Assembly: GCF_018373335.1 (NCBI RefSeq)
Contig: NZ_JAHAHH010000010.1
Coordinates: 1 to 23,035 of the forward strand
DNA: 23,035 nucleotides
Source of the DNA: Negativicoccus succinicivorans
Lineage (GTDB): Bacteria > Bacillota > Negativicutes > Veillonellales > Negativicoccaceae
Direction of reading: 5' to 3'
Position numbers and translations under genes: made by a program. The notes beneath the pieces were generated by a model. It was not told the DNA's origin. It did no database searches and saw only the letters and a program-made list of their open reading frames with translations. Shown here piece by piece: positions 1 to 8,587 of this stretch. How positions within the stretch are numbered: position 1 is the first letter of the stretch; each line of letters opens with the position of its first letter.

Positions 1-1434
1 CAAGCGCCGGTATTGCAAACGGCGAATATCATGCAGGCGATTCCGAGCATGGCGCTGTTGGGCTTCGCGATTCCCTTCTTCGGAATCGGTCGCGTGCCGG
101 CGGTCCTCGTCGTCATTATTTATTCCCTCTTGCCCATCATCAAAAACACGTACACGGGGCTGACGCAAATTTCTCCCGACACCAAAGAAGTTGCGGTCGG
201 AATCGGTCTTTCCCCTTGGCAAGTGCTGCGTAAAGTGGAATTTCCGCTGGCGCTGCCCGTCATCATGGCCGGAATCCGTATCAGCGCCGTCACCGCGGTC
301 GGTTTAATGACGATCGCGGCCTTCATCGGCGCGGGCGGCTTGGGTGATCTCGTCTTCGCCGGCATTCGCACCGTCGATAGCAATATGATTCTCGCGGGCG
401 CGATCCCCGCCTGTTTGCTGGCGCTCGCCGTGGACTACCTGCTCGGCCTCGTGGAAGAACTCGTTACGCCGATGGCCACCCTGATTACGCCGGAACATAC
501 GCGCTCGATGATCAAAAAAGAACGCCGCCGCGCCAAATGGCTGATCGGTCTCGTCATGGCGCTTCTCATCATCGGCGCGGGAAACGCCGCCTGGCGCAAT
601 TGCGCCGAAACGCAAAGCGATATCATCGTCGGCTCGAAAGATTTCACGGAAGGCGTCATCATGGCGCATCTGATGGCGGATATGATCGAAGACCGCACCG
701 ATCTGCGCGTCACCCGTCACACGAACCTCGGCGGCACGCAAGTCGCCTATGAGGCCTTGAAAACGGGCAGCATCGATCTCTACATGGATTACACCGGCAC
801 CGTCTATGTTTCCATATTGCGCCACGAGCCGCTGACCGATGTCGATGAAGTATATCGTCGCAGTCGCGATGAGCTGGCAGCCATGGGCATCCTGATGCTC
901 CCGCAATACGGTTTCGACAATACGTACGCGCTCGCCGTACGGCAAGACACCGCCGAGCGATACCGCTTGCAAACAATGAGCGATTTGATCGCCGCGGCGC
1001 CGCACTTGGTCGTCGGCTCTACGTTCGAATTTACCAATCGCAAAGACGGACTTCCCGGTCTGACCGCTTACTACGGCATGAATTTCGCCGGCACCACCGG
1101 ACTGGACGGCTCCTCGCGTTACATCGCCCTCCTTAATGATGACGTGCAGGTCGTCAACGCGTATACCACCGACGGCTTGGTACGTAAATTCAATTTGGTC
1201 ATGCTCGCCGATGATCGGCACTACTTCCCTCCGTACTTCGCGACTCCGCTCTTGCGTACGGACGCCGCGGAAAAACATCCGGAAGTCATCGCCGTTTTGA
1301 ACGAACTGGGCTCGCATCTCACTAATCAAGTCGCGCAGGATTTGAACTACAAGGTCGACGAAGAGCAACAGGATCCGGCGAAAGTCGCGCGCGAATTTCT
1401 AAAGAGGGAAGGACTTTTGCATAAATTAAAATAA
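1..1434 (+). CDS. OpuF/EgtU-type ABC transporter permease fused to substrate-binding protein (5' end missing)
   Basis: The reading frame is open from base 1, so the gene begins upstream of the window and the first 477 visible residues are its C-terminal part. Residues 1-165 are the end of an OpuCB-like membrane permease (MQAIPSMALLGF, then the GLSPWQVLRKVEFPLALP coupling region). A further membrane helix lies near 180-195. From about 203 onward it is an OpuCC-like periplasmic-type binding domain (VGSKDFTEG, LGGTQVAYEALKTG, DLYMDYTGT), held outside the membrane by the fusion. In the family, such fusions work with a separate ATPase, presumably upstream, and take up glycine betaine, choline-type solutes or, in the EgtU branch, ergothioneine. 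The substrate cannot be decided by eye. The stop is followed at once by a terminator. Confidence 0.9.
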   Translation, partial: QAPVLQTANIMQAIPSMALLGFAIPFFGIGRVPAVLVVIIYSLLPIIKNTYTGLTQISPDTKEVAVGIGLSPWQVLRKVEFPLALPVIMAGIRISAVTAVGLMTIAAFIGAGGLGDLVFAGIRTVDSNMILAGAIPACLLALAVDYLLGLVEELVTPMATLITPEHTRSMIKKERRRAKWLIGLVMALLIIGAGNAAWRNCAETQSDIIVGSKDFTEGVIMAHLMADMIEDRTDLRVTRHTNLGGTQVAYEALKTGSIDLYMDYTGTVYVSILRHEPLTDVDEVYRRSRDELAAMGILMLPQYGFDNTYALAVRQDTAERYRLQTMSDLIAAAPHLVVGSTFEFTNRKDGLPGLTAYYGMNFAGTTGLDGSSRYIALLNDDVQVVNAYTTDGLVRKFNLVMLADDRHYFPPYFATPLLRTDAAEKHPEVIAVLNELGSHLTNQVAQDLNYKVDEEQQDPAKVAREFLKREGLLHKLK

Positions 1435-1435
1435 A

Positions 1436-1466
1436 TAAAAAAGACACCGTACGGTGTCTTTTTATT
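1436..1466. terminator. Bidirectional rho-independent terminator
   Basis: AAGACACCGTACGGTGTCTT (1441-1460) is a perfect palindrome, flanked by an A-run on the left and a T-run on the right. It can therefore end both the transporter transcript (+) and the mscS-family transcript arriving on the minus strand. The CGTACG core and AAGAC/GTCTT ends recur in the terminator at 16641. Confidence 0.9.
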
Positions 1467-1517
1467 TCATGATATATTTCCCAATGCTCATCGTCTGCGA
1501 GAGTGCGCTACGAACAT

Positions 1518-2477
1518 TTATTCCGCTTTGTTCTGCTCCGGCGACACGCCCGCCAGAGGCGGCGCATCTTCCGCTTTTTCCAACACCAGCACGCGGTGCG
1601 GGAACGGAATATCAATGCCGTTCGCGTCAAAAGCTTCCTTGATCGATTGCATTAAGCGATGATACGTCGGCCAATATTCCAACGAATCCACTTCGGGGCG
1701 CATATACACGCGCACGCTGTTATCGGCGAATTCACGCACGCCGATCAGCATATCGTCCGCATTCAGAACACCGCCGTCACGTTTGACGACATCTTTCAAA
1801 ACGCTGACGACCTGATTCAAGTCGGAACTGTACGCCACATCAAGCAAAAGCTCCATGCAACGCGTCGGATATACGGAATAATTGACGATCGCGTTCGAGA
1901 TCATCACCGCGTTCGGCACGACGGTTTCCTGGCGACCGATCGTGCGCAAGTGCGTATTCATCAGCGTAATCTGCGTCACGGTCCCCTCCGCGCTGCTGAC
2001 CTGCACGTAATTTCCGATCCGAAACGGTCGGAAAACCAGGATCAGAATGCCGGCCGCCATGTTGCTGATATTGTCTTTTAAGGCCAAGCCGACGCCTAAA
2101 CCCATACCACCCAAGGCCATGACAAACGAGTCTGTCGGCACGCCGATTTTGTTCAGCGCCGCCAACGCGACCAGGATCAGAATGAAAAAATATAAGCCCT
2201 GCGTCACGAAATCGACTACCAGCTGATCCATGCGGGAGCGTTTCATCATCCGCGCCAGACTGTCACGCAGAAAGCGGGCGATGTAGTAACCGATCGCGAA
2301 GATCAATATCGCCATCAGAAAATCAACCATGTGCGATGCCAGATAATCCCAGGCATTGGCGGTCCATTGCGCGGCGGTGTCGACCTGCTCGGTGACCTCG
2401 TGGCTGACATTCGTGGCCGCCTTGCCCACCTTATCATGTACATTATTGGCCAAATCGGCCGATGTTTTTGTCTCCAT
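1518..2477 (-). CDS. MscS-family mechanosensitive ion channel
   Basis: This 319-residue protein has three hydrophobic segments (about 48-72, 85-108 and 118-150). The pore-lining helix is rich in Gly and Ala (ALGGMGLGVGLALKDN), as in the MscS family. The MscS beta domain follows (FRPFRIGNYVQV, TVVPNAVMISNAIVNYS). E. coli MscS has 286 residues, so this one carries an extra N-terminal segment of about 45 mostly polar residues before the first helix. The family releases small solutes from the cytoplasm on osmotic downshock, which fits the compatible-solute-type transporter next door. The ATG at 2477 is preceded by only a modest ribosome site (GGTAGG). It lies 61 bases downstream of the cobN stop on the same strand with no obvious terminator between, so co-transcription is possible. 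Confidence 0.93.
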   Translation of the reverse strand: METKTSADLANNVHDKVGKAATNVSHEVTEQVDTAAQWTANAWDYLASHMVDFLMAILIFAIGYYIARFLRDSLARMMKRSRMDQLVVDFVTQGLYFFILILVALAALNKIGVPTDSFVMALGGMGLGVGLALKDNISNMAAGILILVFRPFRIGNYVQVSSAEGTVTQITLMNTHLRTIGRQETVVPNAVMISNAIVNYSVYPTRCMELLLDVAYSSDLNQVVSVLKDVVKRDGGVLNADDMLIGVREFADNSVRVYMRPEVDSLEYWPTYHRLMQSIKEAFDANGIDIPFPHRVLVLEKAEDAPPLAGVSPEQNKAE

Positions 2478-2538
2478 AATACCTACCCATCATTGTATTG
2501 TTTATCTTTATGCGTACGTTGTGTCTTTTTCGTAAAAA

Positions 2539-5500
2539 TTATTCGCTGCGTTCTTCCAAATCGCCTTCGGTCGCAAGGTAAATGTCTCGCAGTTCGGCGA
2601 GCATTTCTTCCGGCGCGTTCCACATGCCGCGTTGTCGCGCTTCAAGCATCGTCTCGCTGATTTCGTGCAGCGCCCAGGGATTGACTTTTTGCATCCATTC
2701 CCGCACTTCGGGATCGAGCACGTAGGATTCAGTGATGCGATTGTAAAGCGCGTCATTCATGACGCCCGACGTCGCGTCCCAACTGTAGGAAAGCATCGCT
2801 CGCTTGGCAAGTTCCAGCGCGCCTTTATAACCGTGCTCCATCATGCCTTTGATGTATTTCGGGTTAAGCGCTTCGCCCTGCACGACACGTTGAAATTCTT
2901 CGGCGAGCGTGCGCACCTGCACCCGACTGCGCTGCGAGCTGTCGCCGACGTAGGAACGCGGCGCCTTCCCGCCCAAAGCGCGGCTGGCCGCCACCATGCC
3001 GCCATGGTACGCGTTGAAATCGTCCGAACTCATTAGGTTCAGATCGCTCGTGTCTTCGTTTTTCACGGTGACGTCAAGCGTTTTGAGACGTTGCGCGAAG
3101 GCCTCTTTCGACGCGTGCGCCGCGCCGTTTTCATCGTAAGCGTAGCCGCCCCATGCCAAGTACGCGTCGGCGAGATCGGATTCGTTTTCCCAATTTTTTT
3201 CATCCAACACATTGCCGACACCGGCGCCGTACGCGCCGGGCGGACAACCGAAGACGCGGTACCGCGCCTCTTTGAGCGCCGCCGCGGGATCGGTTCCCGC
3301 CGCAGCCAGTTCCGCCGCGTCCGCTTCGATATGTTTTTTAACAAAATTAATATTCGTCGGTTCGTCCAGATCCGCGACCAACGCGACCGCCTGATTGATG
3401 AGCGCGACCGCCTGCGGCAACGAATCGCGCACCAGGCCGCTGATACGCGCGGTCACATCGATGCGCGGACGACCGAGTTCGTTAAGCGGAAGCACTTCGA
3501 GCCGTTCCACGCGTCCCGTTTCCGCCCGCCAAACCGGTTTGACGCCGAGCAAATATAAAATTTCCGCGATACACTGACCGTTGCTACGCAAGTTCGGGCC
3601 GGCCCAAACGATGATGCCGACCTGTTCGGGATACTTGCCTTCTTCCGCCACGTATTGTTCCAAGAGCGCGTCGCCCAGCGCCGTGCCCAATTTCCACGCG
3701 GTCGCCGACGGCATTTTCGTCGGATCGATGCCGTAAAAATTGCGTCCGGTCGGCAGTACTTCCAAATTGCCCGACGCGGCCGATCCGCCCGGGCCCGCCG
3801 GCACCATCACGCCGGACAGCGCGCCGACAAGGTTCGTCAATTCCGCGCCGACGCCTTGAATTTTCGGCAAAATCGATTCGGTGATCAACGCCAGCACCGC
3901 GTCCAACGCGGGCGATTGCGGCGTATCCGCGACGAGATCCCGCCAGGTATCCGCCTGCCAGTCACGCGCGGCGAGCGCTCGTAAAAGTTCCTCCGCTTTG
4001 CGGTCGACGTCGCGTTTTTGCGCGAGTTCTTCCGGCGTGGCGAGAGGTTTTTGCGCAATGTCCGCGTAGGGGACGTCGAGCGCTTCCGCGAGCGCATCGA
4101 CAAGCGACGGCACATCGCCGTGCGCCACCGCGACAAGTTTGCGCACGAGCGCGTATAATTTATCCCCTGTCGGCACTTCTCCCAAAATATGCAGACCGGT
4201 ATGCGTTTCACTGCTTTCCATATCGTCCAGGAAATTGTGCACTTTAAGCATGTACTCTTCCTGATTGTCCGCCGTCGGTGTGCCGAACACTTCGGTCATG
4301 CCCAGTTTTTCCACCAAGGCCGCGATATCCGCGACCACGCTTTCCGTGTGTTTCGGTTCGTAGATTTTGTAATGCCGATACTCATCCAAAAGCGGCGCCA
4401 GCGCTTCCCAGTCGCCGTACAGACCGCCTTGCGCCGTCGGCGCGGGCAGGTAGCCGATCAACGCCGCCTGACCGCGGCGCTTGGCCTGAATGCCTTCGCC
4501 GATAATCGTCGTTAAATAGGGGTAAATATTTGGCATGTCGTCCATCGTAATTTGCGAGTAACATTCATCCGACAGGCCCATTTGTTTGCCGGGCAGCCAT
4601 TCCTGCGAGCCGTGCGTGCCGAGGTGAACGAACGCGTCCGCGCCGAACACGTCGCGCAAGTAATGGTAGTACGCCAAGTAATGATGCGTCGGCGCAAGCG
4701 TCGGACTGTGAATGATCGCCGACGGGTCCTCACCGAAACCGCGCGGCGGTTGCAGTGCGATGTAAATATTGCCGCGCCGTAAGCCCGGCAGCAAAAGTTC
4801 TTCGTCATTGTTGACAAAGGCGTCGCCCGGCGCGTTTCCCCATGTGTCATTCATCTTTTGGACAACGCTTGCGGGCAATGTTTTTTCATACTTGATAACA
4901 TCGCCGCCCGCGATTTTCGTCGCGTCGCGTTGCATCGTTTCGCTCAGATAACGACGGTCATTGGTCATGTGCGCGAGCACTTCTTCCCAAAGCTCCGCCG
5001 CCGTGTCCGGCAGCGCGCCGACATCGTAACCGTCTTTTTGCATGGCTTGCAAAAGACGGAACAGGCTCGCTCCCGAGTCGAGGTCCGCCGCGCAACCGAT
5101 ATTGGTATTATTCGCGGGGTAATTATGCAGCACGATCGCCACTTTTTTCGCCGCGTTCGGTTTGTGCCGCAGCGTCGCCCAGCGTTTCGCCTTGCGTACC
5201 AAAAGTTCCAAACCGTACGCCCAGGGTTCGCGTTGCGGCTCGCCGCCCGGTTCGACCTCGCGATGCGACGCGACCGGCCCGTGCAAGATGCCGTCCGTTT
5301 CAATCATCGCCACCGTCGCCGAGATTTCCGTCGGCGTGAGGCCGGCGGGATTGGCGCGCCAAGTCGCCTCATCCTGTTTGGAATGGTACGCCTGCAATGT
5401 CGGCACGCCGAGTTTTTCCAAAAACTTCGGATCGTTCGCGCGCCCCAGTCGCAACGACATGCGGTGGTTATTGATGACGACATCGGGCACGACTTTGCCG

Positions 5501-6201
5501 TCGGCGTCATAAAAATATTCCTGCACGCAGGTTTCGAGCGTGCGTTCCTGACTCGCGCCGCTGCCCCAATGCGTAAAAAGCGGCAACGCGTTCATGCCGG
5601 CGCATTCGATTTCCGCGATCAGCGCATTGTAAAAACGCAAATTGCCCCAAAGCCAATCATCGCGCAAGAAGAAAAACCCGACCGTATATTTATCCGGATC
5701 GAGATGCGCCGCGGCGAATTCCGCAAGCGTTCCGTACGGCTCTTCACCGGGATAGTATAATCCGTCCGTGCGCAGTTGTTCCGGTTCCGCCGTCGCGCCT
5801 TTGCCGATATGCAAAAAGGTATTCGCGAGATAGCGCCAGAGGTTTTCAATATTGCGCAAACCGCTGTACGCCAGATACTTCGTCATCCGTTCGATCGTTT
5901 CCGGCTCCACGCCGCGCGGACGGGCGGGGTTCGGTCCGTGCGCCAGCACCAGGTACGGCACATCGGGATACTCATTCAGCGCGTTCAGCGCTTCCTCCAC
6001 CAGCGTCTGACCGCCCATGAACGACACCACGACCAGCGCCGCGTCTTGAAATGAGGGCGGAGTGAAATCCGTCACGTCACCGTTTTTGACCGAAATAACC
6101 TCGGCCGGAATCGTTTCATTTTTTTCGCGCAACGAGCGCAATGCCCGCGCGACGTGGTCAGCCTGACTGTCGATATTGGTCAGCCAATAAACTCGTTTCA
6201 T
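2539..6201 (-). CDS. cobN: CobN-like metal chelatase large subunit (CobN/ChlH family)
   Basis: This 1220-residue protein is the usual length for CobN. The catalytic-region motif HLGTHGSQEWLPGK lies near residues 526-539, and the conserved C-terminal block NPKYIKGMMEHGYKGALELA is followed by SWDATSGVMND. In aerobic cobalamin synthesis CobN, with the AAA+ partners CobS and CobT, inserts cobalt into hydrogenobyrinate a,c-diamide. Anaerobes that use the early-cobalt route carry CobN homologues with ChlI/ChlD-type partners or with uncertain roles, including HmuS-like proteins tied to heme breakdown. No CobS/CobT, ChlI/D, cbi/cob or hmu gene lies in this window, so the substrate is open. The start has a good AGGAG site. 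It lies 25 bases after a small membrane-protein gene, probably its operon partner. The family call is firm; the reaction is inferred. Confidence 0.88.
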   Translation of the reverse strand: MKRVYWLTNIDSQADHVARALRSLREKNETIPAEVISVKNGDVTDFTPPSFQDAALVVVSFMGGQTLVEEALNALNEYPDVPYLVLAHGPNPARPRGVEPETIERMTKYLAYSGLRNIENLWRYLANTFLHIGKGATAEPEQLRTDGLYYPGEEPYGTLAEFAAAHLDPDKYTVGFFFLRDDWLWGNLRFYNALIAEIECAGMNALPLFTHWGSGASQERTLETCVQEYFYDADGKVVPDVVINNHRMSLRLGRANDPKFLEKLGVPTLQAYHSKQDEATWRANPAGLTPTEISATVAMIETDGILHGPVASHREVEPGGEPQREPWAYGLELLVRKAKRWATLRHKPNAAKKVAIVLHNYPANNTNIGCAADLDSGASLFRLLQAMQKDGYDVGALPDTAAELWEEVLAHMTNDRRYLSETMQRDATKIAGGDVIKYEKTLPASVVQKMNDTWGNAPGDAFVNNDEELLLPGLRRGNIYIALQPPRGFGEDPSAIIHSPTLAPTHHYLAYYHYLRDVFGADAFVHLGTHGSQEWLPGKQMGLSDECYSQITMDDMPNIYPYLTTIIGEGIQAKRRGQAALIGYLPAPTAQGGLYGDWEALAPLLDEYRHYKIYEPKHTESVVADIAALVEKLGMTEVFGTPTADNQEEYMLKVHNFLDDMESSETHTGLHILGEVPTGDKLYALVRKLVAVAHGDVPSLVDALAEALDVPYADIAQKPLATPEELAQKRDVDRKAEELLRALAARDWQADTWRDLVADTPQSPALDAVLALITESILPKIQGVGAELTNLVGALSGVMVPAGPGGSAASGNLEVLPTGRNFYGIDPTKMPSATAWKLGTALGDALLEQYVAEEGKYPEQVGIIVWAGPNLRSNGQCIAEILYLLGVKPVWRAETGRVERLEVLPLNELGRPRIDVTARISGLVRDSLPQAVALINQAVALVADLDEPTNINFVKKHIEADAAELAAAGTDPAAALKEARYRVFGCPPGAYGAGVGNVLDEKNWENESDLADAYLAWGGYAYDENGAAHASKEAFAQRLKTLDVTVKNEDTSDLNLMSSDDFNAYHGGMVAASRALGGKAPRSYVGDSSQRSRVQVRTLAEEFQRVVQGEALNPKYIKGMMEHGYKGALELAKRAMLSYSWDATSGVMNDALYNRITESYVLDPEVREWMQKVNPWALHEISETMLEARQRGMWNAPEEMLAELRDIYLATEGDLEERSE

Positions 6202-6226
6202 AGTTTCTCCTTTGTATTTCTAGCCG

Positions 6227-6688
6227 TTAACTTTCCTGTTTCGCTTCCTGAAAGCGACGTAAAATCACACCGCGATCATGGGCGGAAAGTTCATGCCACG
6301 TGACCGGTATTACGCTCATACCGCCATTGCGATTGACTACATATAATTCGCGCCATGTCTCCGATACGCCGACAACCGAAGAGTATTCCACCGTGACGGT
6401 CCTTTTTTTGCCGAACGTTTCTCCAAGCAAGCCGCGGAGCGTCGTCGGCCGCAACGTGACTTCCATCGTCTCGGCATCGAGCACGACAAGCACGCGTTTG
6501 GCGCTGTGAATCAGCCAAACGCAAACTAAAACGGCCAGGGCGTATTCCCCTTGTAAAAGAGAACGCGGCGTCATCACCATTTGCATGCCGAAAACAATGC
6601 CCATCGCCGTGTAAATGAGTTGGAACGGAGCCGCCGCACGCACGGATGTCTCCAAAGTAATTTTCGTTAATGATTTTCGTTCCTGCAT
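6227..6688 (-). CDS. Small membrane protein with PH-like C-terminal region, unknown function
   Basis: I do not recognise a named family for this 153-residue protein. Two closely spaced hydrophobic helices (about 20-38 and 48-62) form a hairpin. A beta-rich cytoplasmic region follows (VVLDAETMEVTLRP, RTVTVEYSSVVGVSET, RELYVVNRNGGMSVIPV) and resembles the bacterial PH-like (DUF304/YdbT-type) fold in layout. The C terminus is helical and charged. The start has a strong AGGAGG site. The stop is 25 bases before the cobN start on the same strand, so the two are probably co-transcribed. No clear minus-strand promoter is visible upstream. The best -10-like hexamer (6705-6710) sits too close to the ribosome site to be convincing. 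Confidence 0.75.
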   Translation of the reverse strand: MQERKSLTKITLETSVRAAAPFQLIYTAMGIVFGMQMVMTPRSLLQGEYALAVLVCVWLIHSAKRVLVVLDAETMEVTLRPTTLRGLLGETFGKKRTVTVEYSSVVGVSETWRELYVVNRNGGMSVIPVTWHELSAHDRGVILRRFQEAKQES

Positions 6689-6765
6689 ACAGCCTCCTTA
6701 TATTATTGTAACGAACTCCCTCCCGACGGGCAAGGGCAATATGCGATCCGTCGCTTGCCGCGCGT

Positions 6766-6794
6766 TTGACACTGCTTTTTTCGTCAGGTATATT
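6766..6794 (+). promoter_or_regulatory. Strong sigma-70-type promoter for the NfeD-FloA unit
   Basis: TTGACA (6766-6771), a 17-base spacer and TATATT (6789-6794) lie 42 bases before the first start codon of the rightward unit. This is the best-matching vegetative promoter in the window. Confidence 0.8.
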
Positions 6795-6836
6795 CAAGAT
6801 ATAAATGTTATTTTTCCGCTTTAGAAAGGAGATACT

Positions 6837-7277
6837 ATGATAAAACGAATCAGCGCTCTTCTTTGCAGCGCGTGTCTGCTGGGAATCGCCGCCACCGTCG
6901 CGGCTCCGCCGCCCGTACCGCAGGCGATGCCGCCAGCCGTGCGTGAACTTTCCCCGCACCATCCGCAAGCGATCCGTTACTATTTGGACGATGCCGTGTG
7001 CGACGGCGTGATGACTCGCGAGGAAGCGGACGCTACTCAAAAGTATATGGAATTTCGTTACGAACGTCGGCAAAAGGATCTGGAATATGTCGCCGACATG
7101 ACATTGGACGAACGCCGCGCGTATATGGCGCAAAAGCGCAAGGAGCGCGGCAATCCGCTGCTCGAATACGCGTGCTACGCGCATCTCACCATTGAGCGCG
7201 CGCAGGCGCTGATGAATTATTTTCACGCCGAAGCGAAGGGCGATAAATACGCCGCACAAATACAAGGCGCGTCATGA
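6837..7277 (+). CDS. Secreted small helical protein, first gene of the NfeD-FloA unit
   Basis: This 146-residue protein has an N-terminal signal peptide: KR, then a hydrophobic core LLCSACLLGIAATVA, then a Pro-rich start of the mature part. A lipoprotein-like Cys lies within the hydrophobic core, but the context (CSACLLG) is a poor lipobox. The mature part is charged and helical (REEADATQKYMEFRYERRQ, DERRAYMAQKRKERGNP), somewhat like DUF2680 (YckD-like) proteins. I cannot name its function. The start is set by an AAAGGAG site. Its TGA overlaps the ATG of the next gene (ATGA), which implies translational coupling to the NfeD protease. A shared cell-envelope role is inferred from that coupling only. 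Confidence 0.8.
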   Translation: MIKRISALLCSACLLGIAATVAAPPPVPQAMPPAVRELSPHHPQAIRYYLDDAVCDGVMTREEADATQKYMEFRYERRQKDLEYVADMTLDERRAYMAQKRKERGNPLLEYACYAHLTIERAQALMNYFHAEAKGDKYAAQIQGAS

Positions 7278-8578
7278 TGCCGCGCCCTCGCTTTCATTGG
7301 CGCGTCCTTTGGTCACTCTGCCTTTTTTGCTGTTTGGCGCTGACCGCTTTTGCGCAAAATGTGGTGTTGGTACCGATCCACGGTGAAATCAACGCCCAAA
7401 CCGCAGCGCAACTCCATCGGTCGCTTGCGACGGCGCAACGGGAAAACGCGCCGGTGGTACTTGATTTGGACAGTTTCGGCGGCGTCTTGACGCACGCCAC
7501 CGCGATGCGCGATGAAATTCTCACTTCCCCGCAACGGGTGGTCGTCTACGTGCATCCGCGCGCCTGGTCCGCCGGCGCTCTCTTGGCGCTCGCCGGACAG
7601 GATCTCGTAATGGCGCCGGGCAGTTCCATCGGAGCGGCGGAACCGATTCCCGCCACCGAAAAAACGATTGCGGCCGTGCGCGGTGAGTTCGCCGCGACAG
7701 CGGAACGGCGCAACCGTTCTCCGGAACTCGCCGCGGCGATGGTCGATAAAACGCTCGGCTATCCGCCTTACGCCGCGCCGGGCACGATTCTTTCGCTGAC
7801 GGAGCAACAGGCGCAGGCCGCAGGTCTCGCGCAGACGTCAGTGGAAGATTTGTCCTCATTGCTCGCGCATTACGGTTGGCAAAACGCCCACCTCATTACC
7901 GTCGCGCCCGAGTGGTCCGACACGCTTGTCGGCTGGCTCGCGTCGCCCTGGTTGCAAACCATTTTAATCGCGATTATTTTTGTTTCATTATTCGCGGAAA
8001 TTAAAACCGCCGGCTTTTCCGGCGGCGGCCTCGTCGCTTTCGTGGCAACGGCCCTGCTCTTTTTCGGGCAATGGCAAACCGGCAATCCGTCGCTTTTGGC
8101 CGCGCTCATGCTCGCGGGCGGCGTGCTCATCATCTTGGGCGATATTTTCTTCGTCATGACCGGTTTTGTCACAGCGGCGGGGATCGCTTTATGCATCGGC
8201 GGTCTGTTCCTGTTGCTCGGCGGCAGCAGCTCGGCGCTGTATATCATCGCCGGCGGGCTGGTGCTCTCGATCATTATGTTCTGGCACCTGGCCAAACATC
8301 TGACAACAGGTCGGCTCTGGCGGCGGCTGACGCTTTCGCAACGGAGCGACAGCGCGTCGGGTTACACCAGCAATGATGACTATGCTTTTCTTACCGGACA
8401 CGCCGGCATCACCGCCACGCCCTTACGACCGGCGGGCACGGCCAAAATCGACGGGCGTCCCTATGATGTCGTGACGCAGGGCGAATTCATCCCGCGCGGC
8501 ACGCCGATCATTGTACGTCGCGTCATCGGTAATCGCATCATCGTCGCCGCACGTTCCGACAGCGAAAACGAATTATAA
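7274..8578 (+). CDS. NfeD-family membrane-bound serine protease (long form, ClpP-like domain)
   Basis: This 434-residue protein reads in order: signal/anchor helix (about 10-27); a ClpP/SppA-like protease domain (28-210) with DLDSFGG and the nucleophile motif WSAGA (Ser99); the APGSSIGAAEPI strand followed by a candidate catalytic Lys130 (EKTIAAVRGEF); four or five membrane helices (about 218-340); and a C-terminal NfeD OB-fold (about 370-430, ending IVVRRVIGNRIIVAA). Long NfeD proteins of this layout are usually coded next to flotillins, as here. They are thought to cut membrane-inserted stretches of partner proteins and to work with FloA in membrane microdomains. The start is ATG at 7274 or 7277, overlapping the preceding stop. 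FloA begins 10 bases downstream. Confidence 0.93.
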   Translation: MMPRPRFHWRVLWSLCLFCCLALTAFAQNVVLVPIHGEINAQTAAQLHRSLATAQRENAPVVLDLDSFGGVLTHATAMRDEILTSPQRVVVYVHPRAWSAGALLALAGQDLVMAPGSSIGAAEPIPATEKTIAAVRGEFAATAERRNRSPELAAAMVDKTLGYPPYAAPGTILSLTEQQAQAAGLAQTSVEDLSSLLAHYGWQNAHLITVAPEWSDTLVGWLASPWLQTILIAIIFVSLFAEIKTAGFSGGGLVAFVATALLFFGQWQTGNPSLLAALMLAGGVLIILGDIFFVMTGFVTAAGIALCIGGLFLLLGGSSSALYIIAGGLVLSIIMFWHLAKHLTTGRLWRRLTLSQRSDSASGYTSNDDYAFLTGHAGITATPLRPAGTAKIDGRPYDVVTQGEFIPRGTPIIVRRVIGNRIIVAARSDSENEL

Positions 8579-8587
8579 GGAGGAAAT

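Noticed and set aside
304..1368. A 354-residue minus-strand open frame opposite the transporter gene
   Set aside because: Antisense shadow of a clearly coding frame, with low-complexity Arg-rich sequence and no recognisable domain.
4858..5760. A 300-residue open frame on the plus strand inside cobN
   Set aside because: It is antisense to a well-conserved chelatase, is unusually rich in Arg and His as expected from reading GC-rich DNA backwards, and shows no family signature or ribosome site.
6689..6836. Cobalamin riboswitch ahead of the cobN unit
   Set aside because: No B12-box-like sequence or long leader. The gap is short and mostly explained by the divergent promoter.
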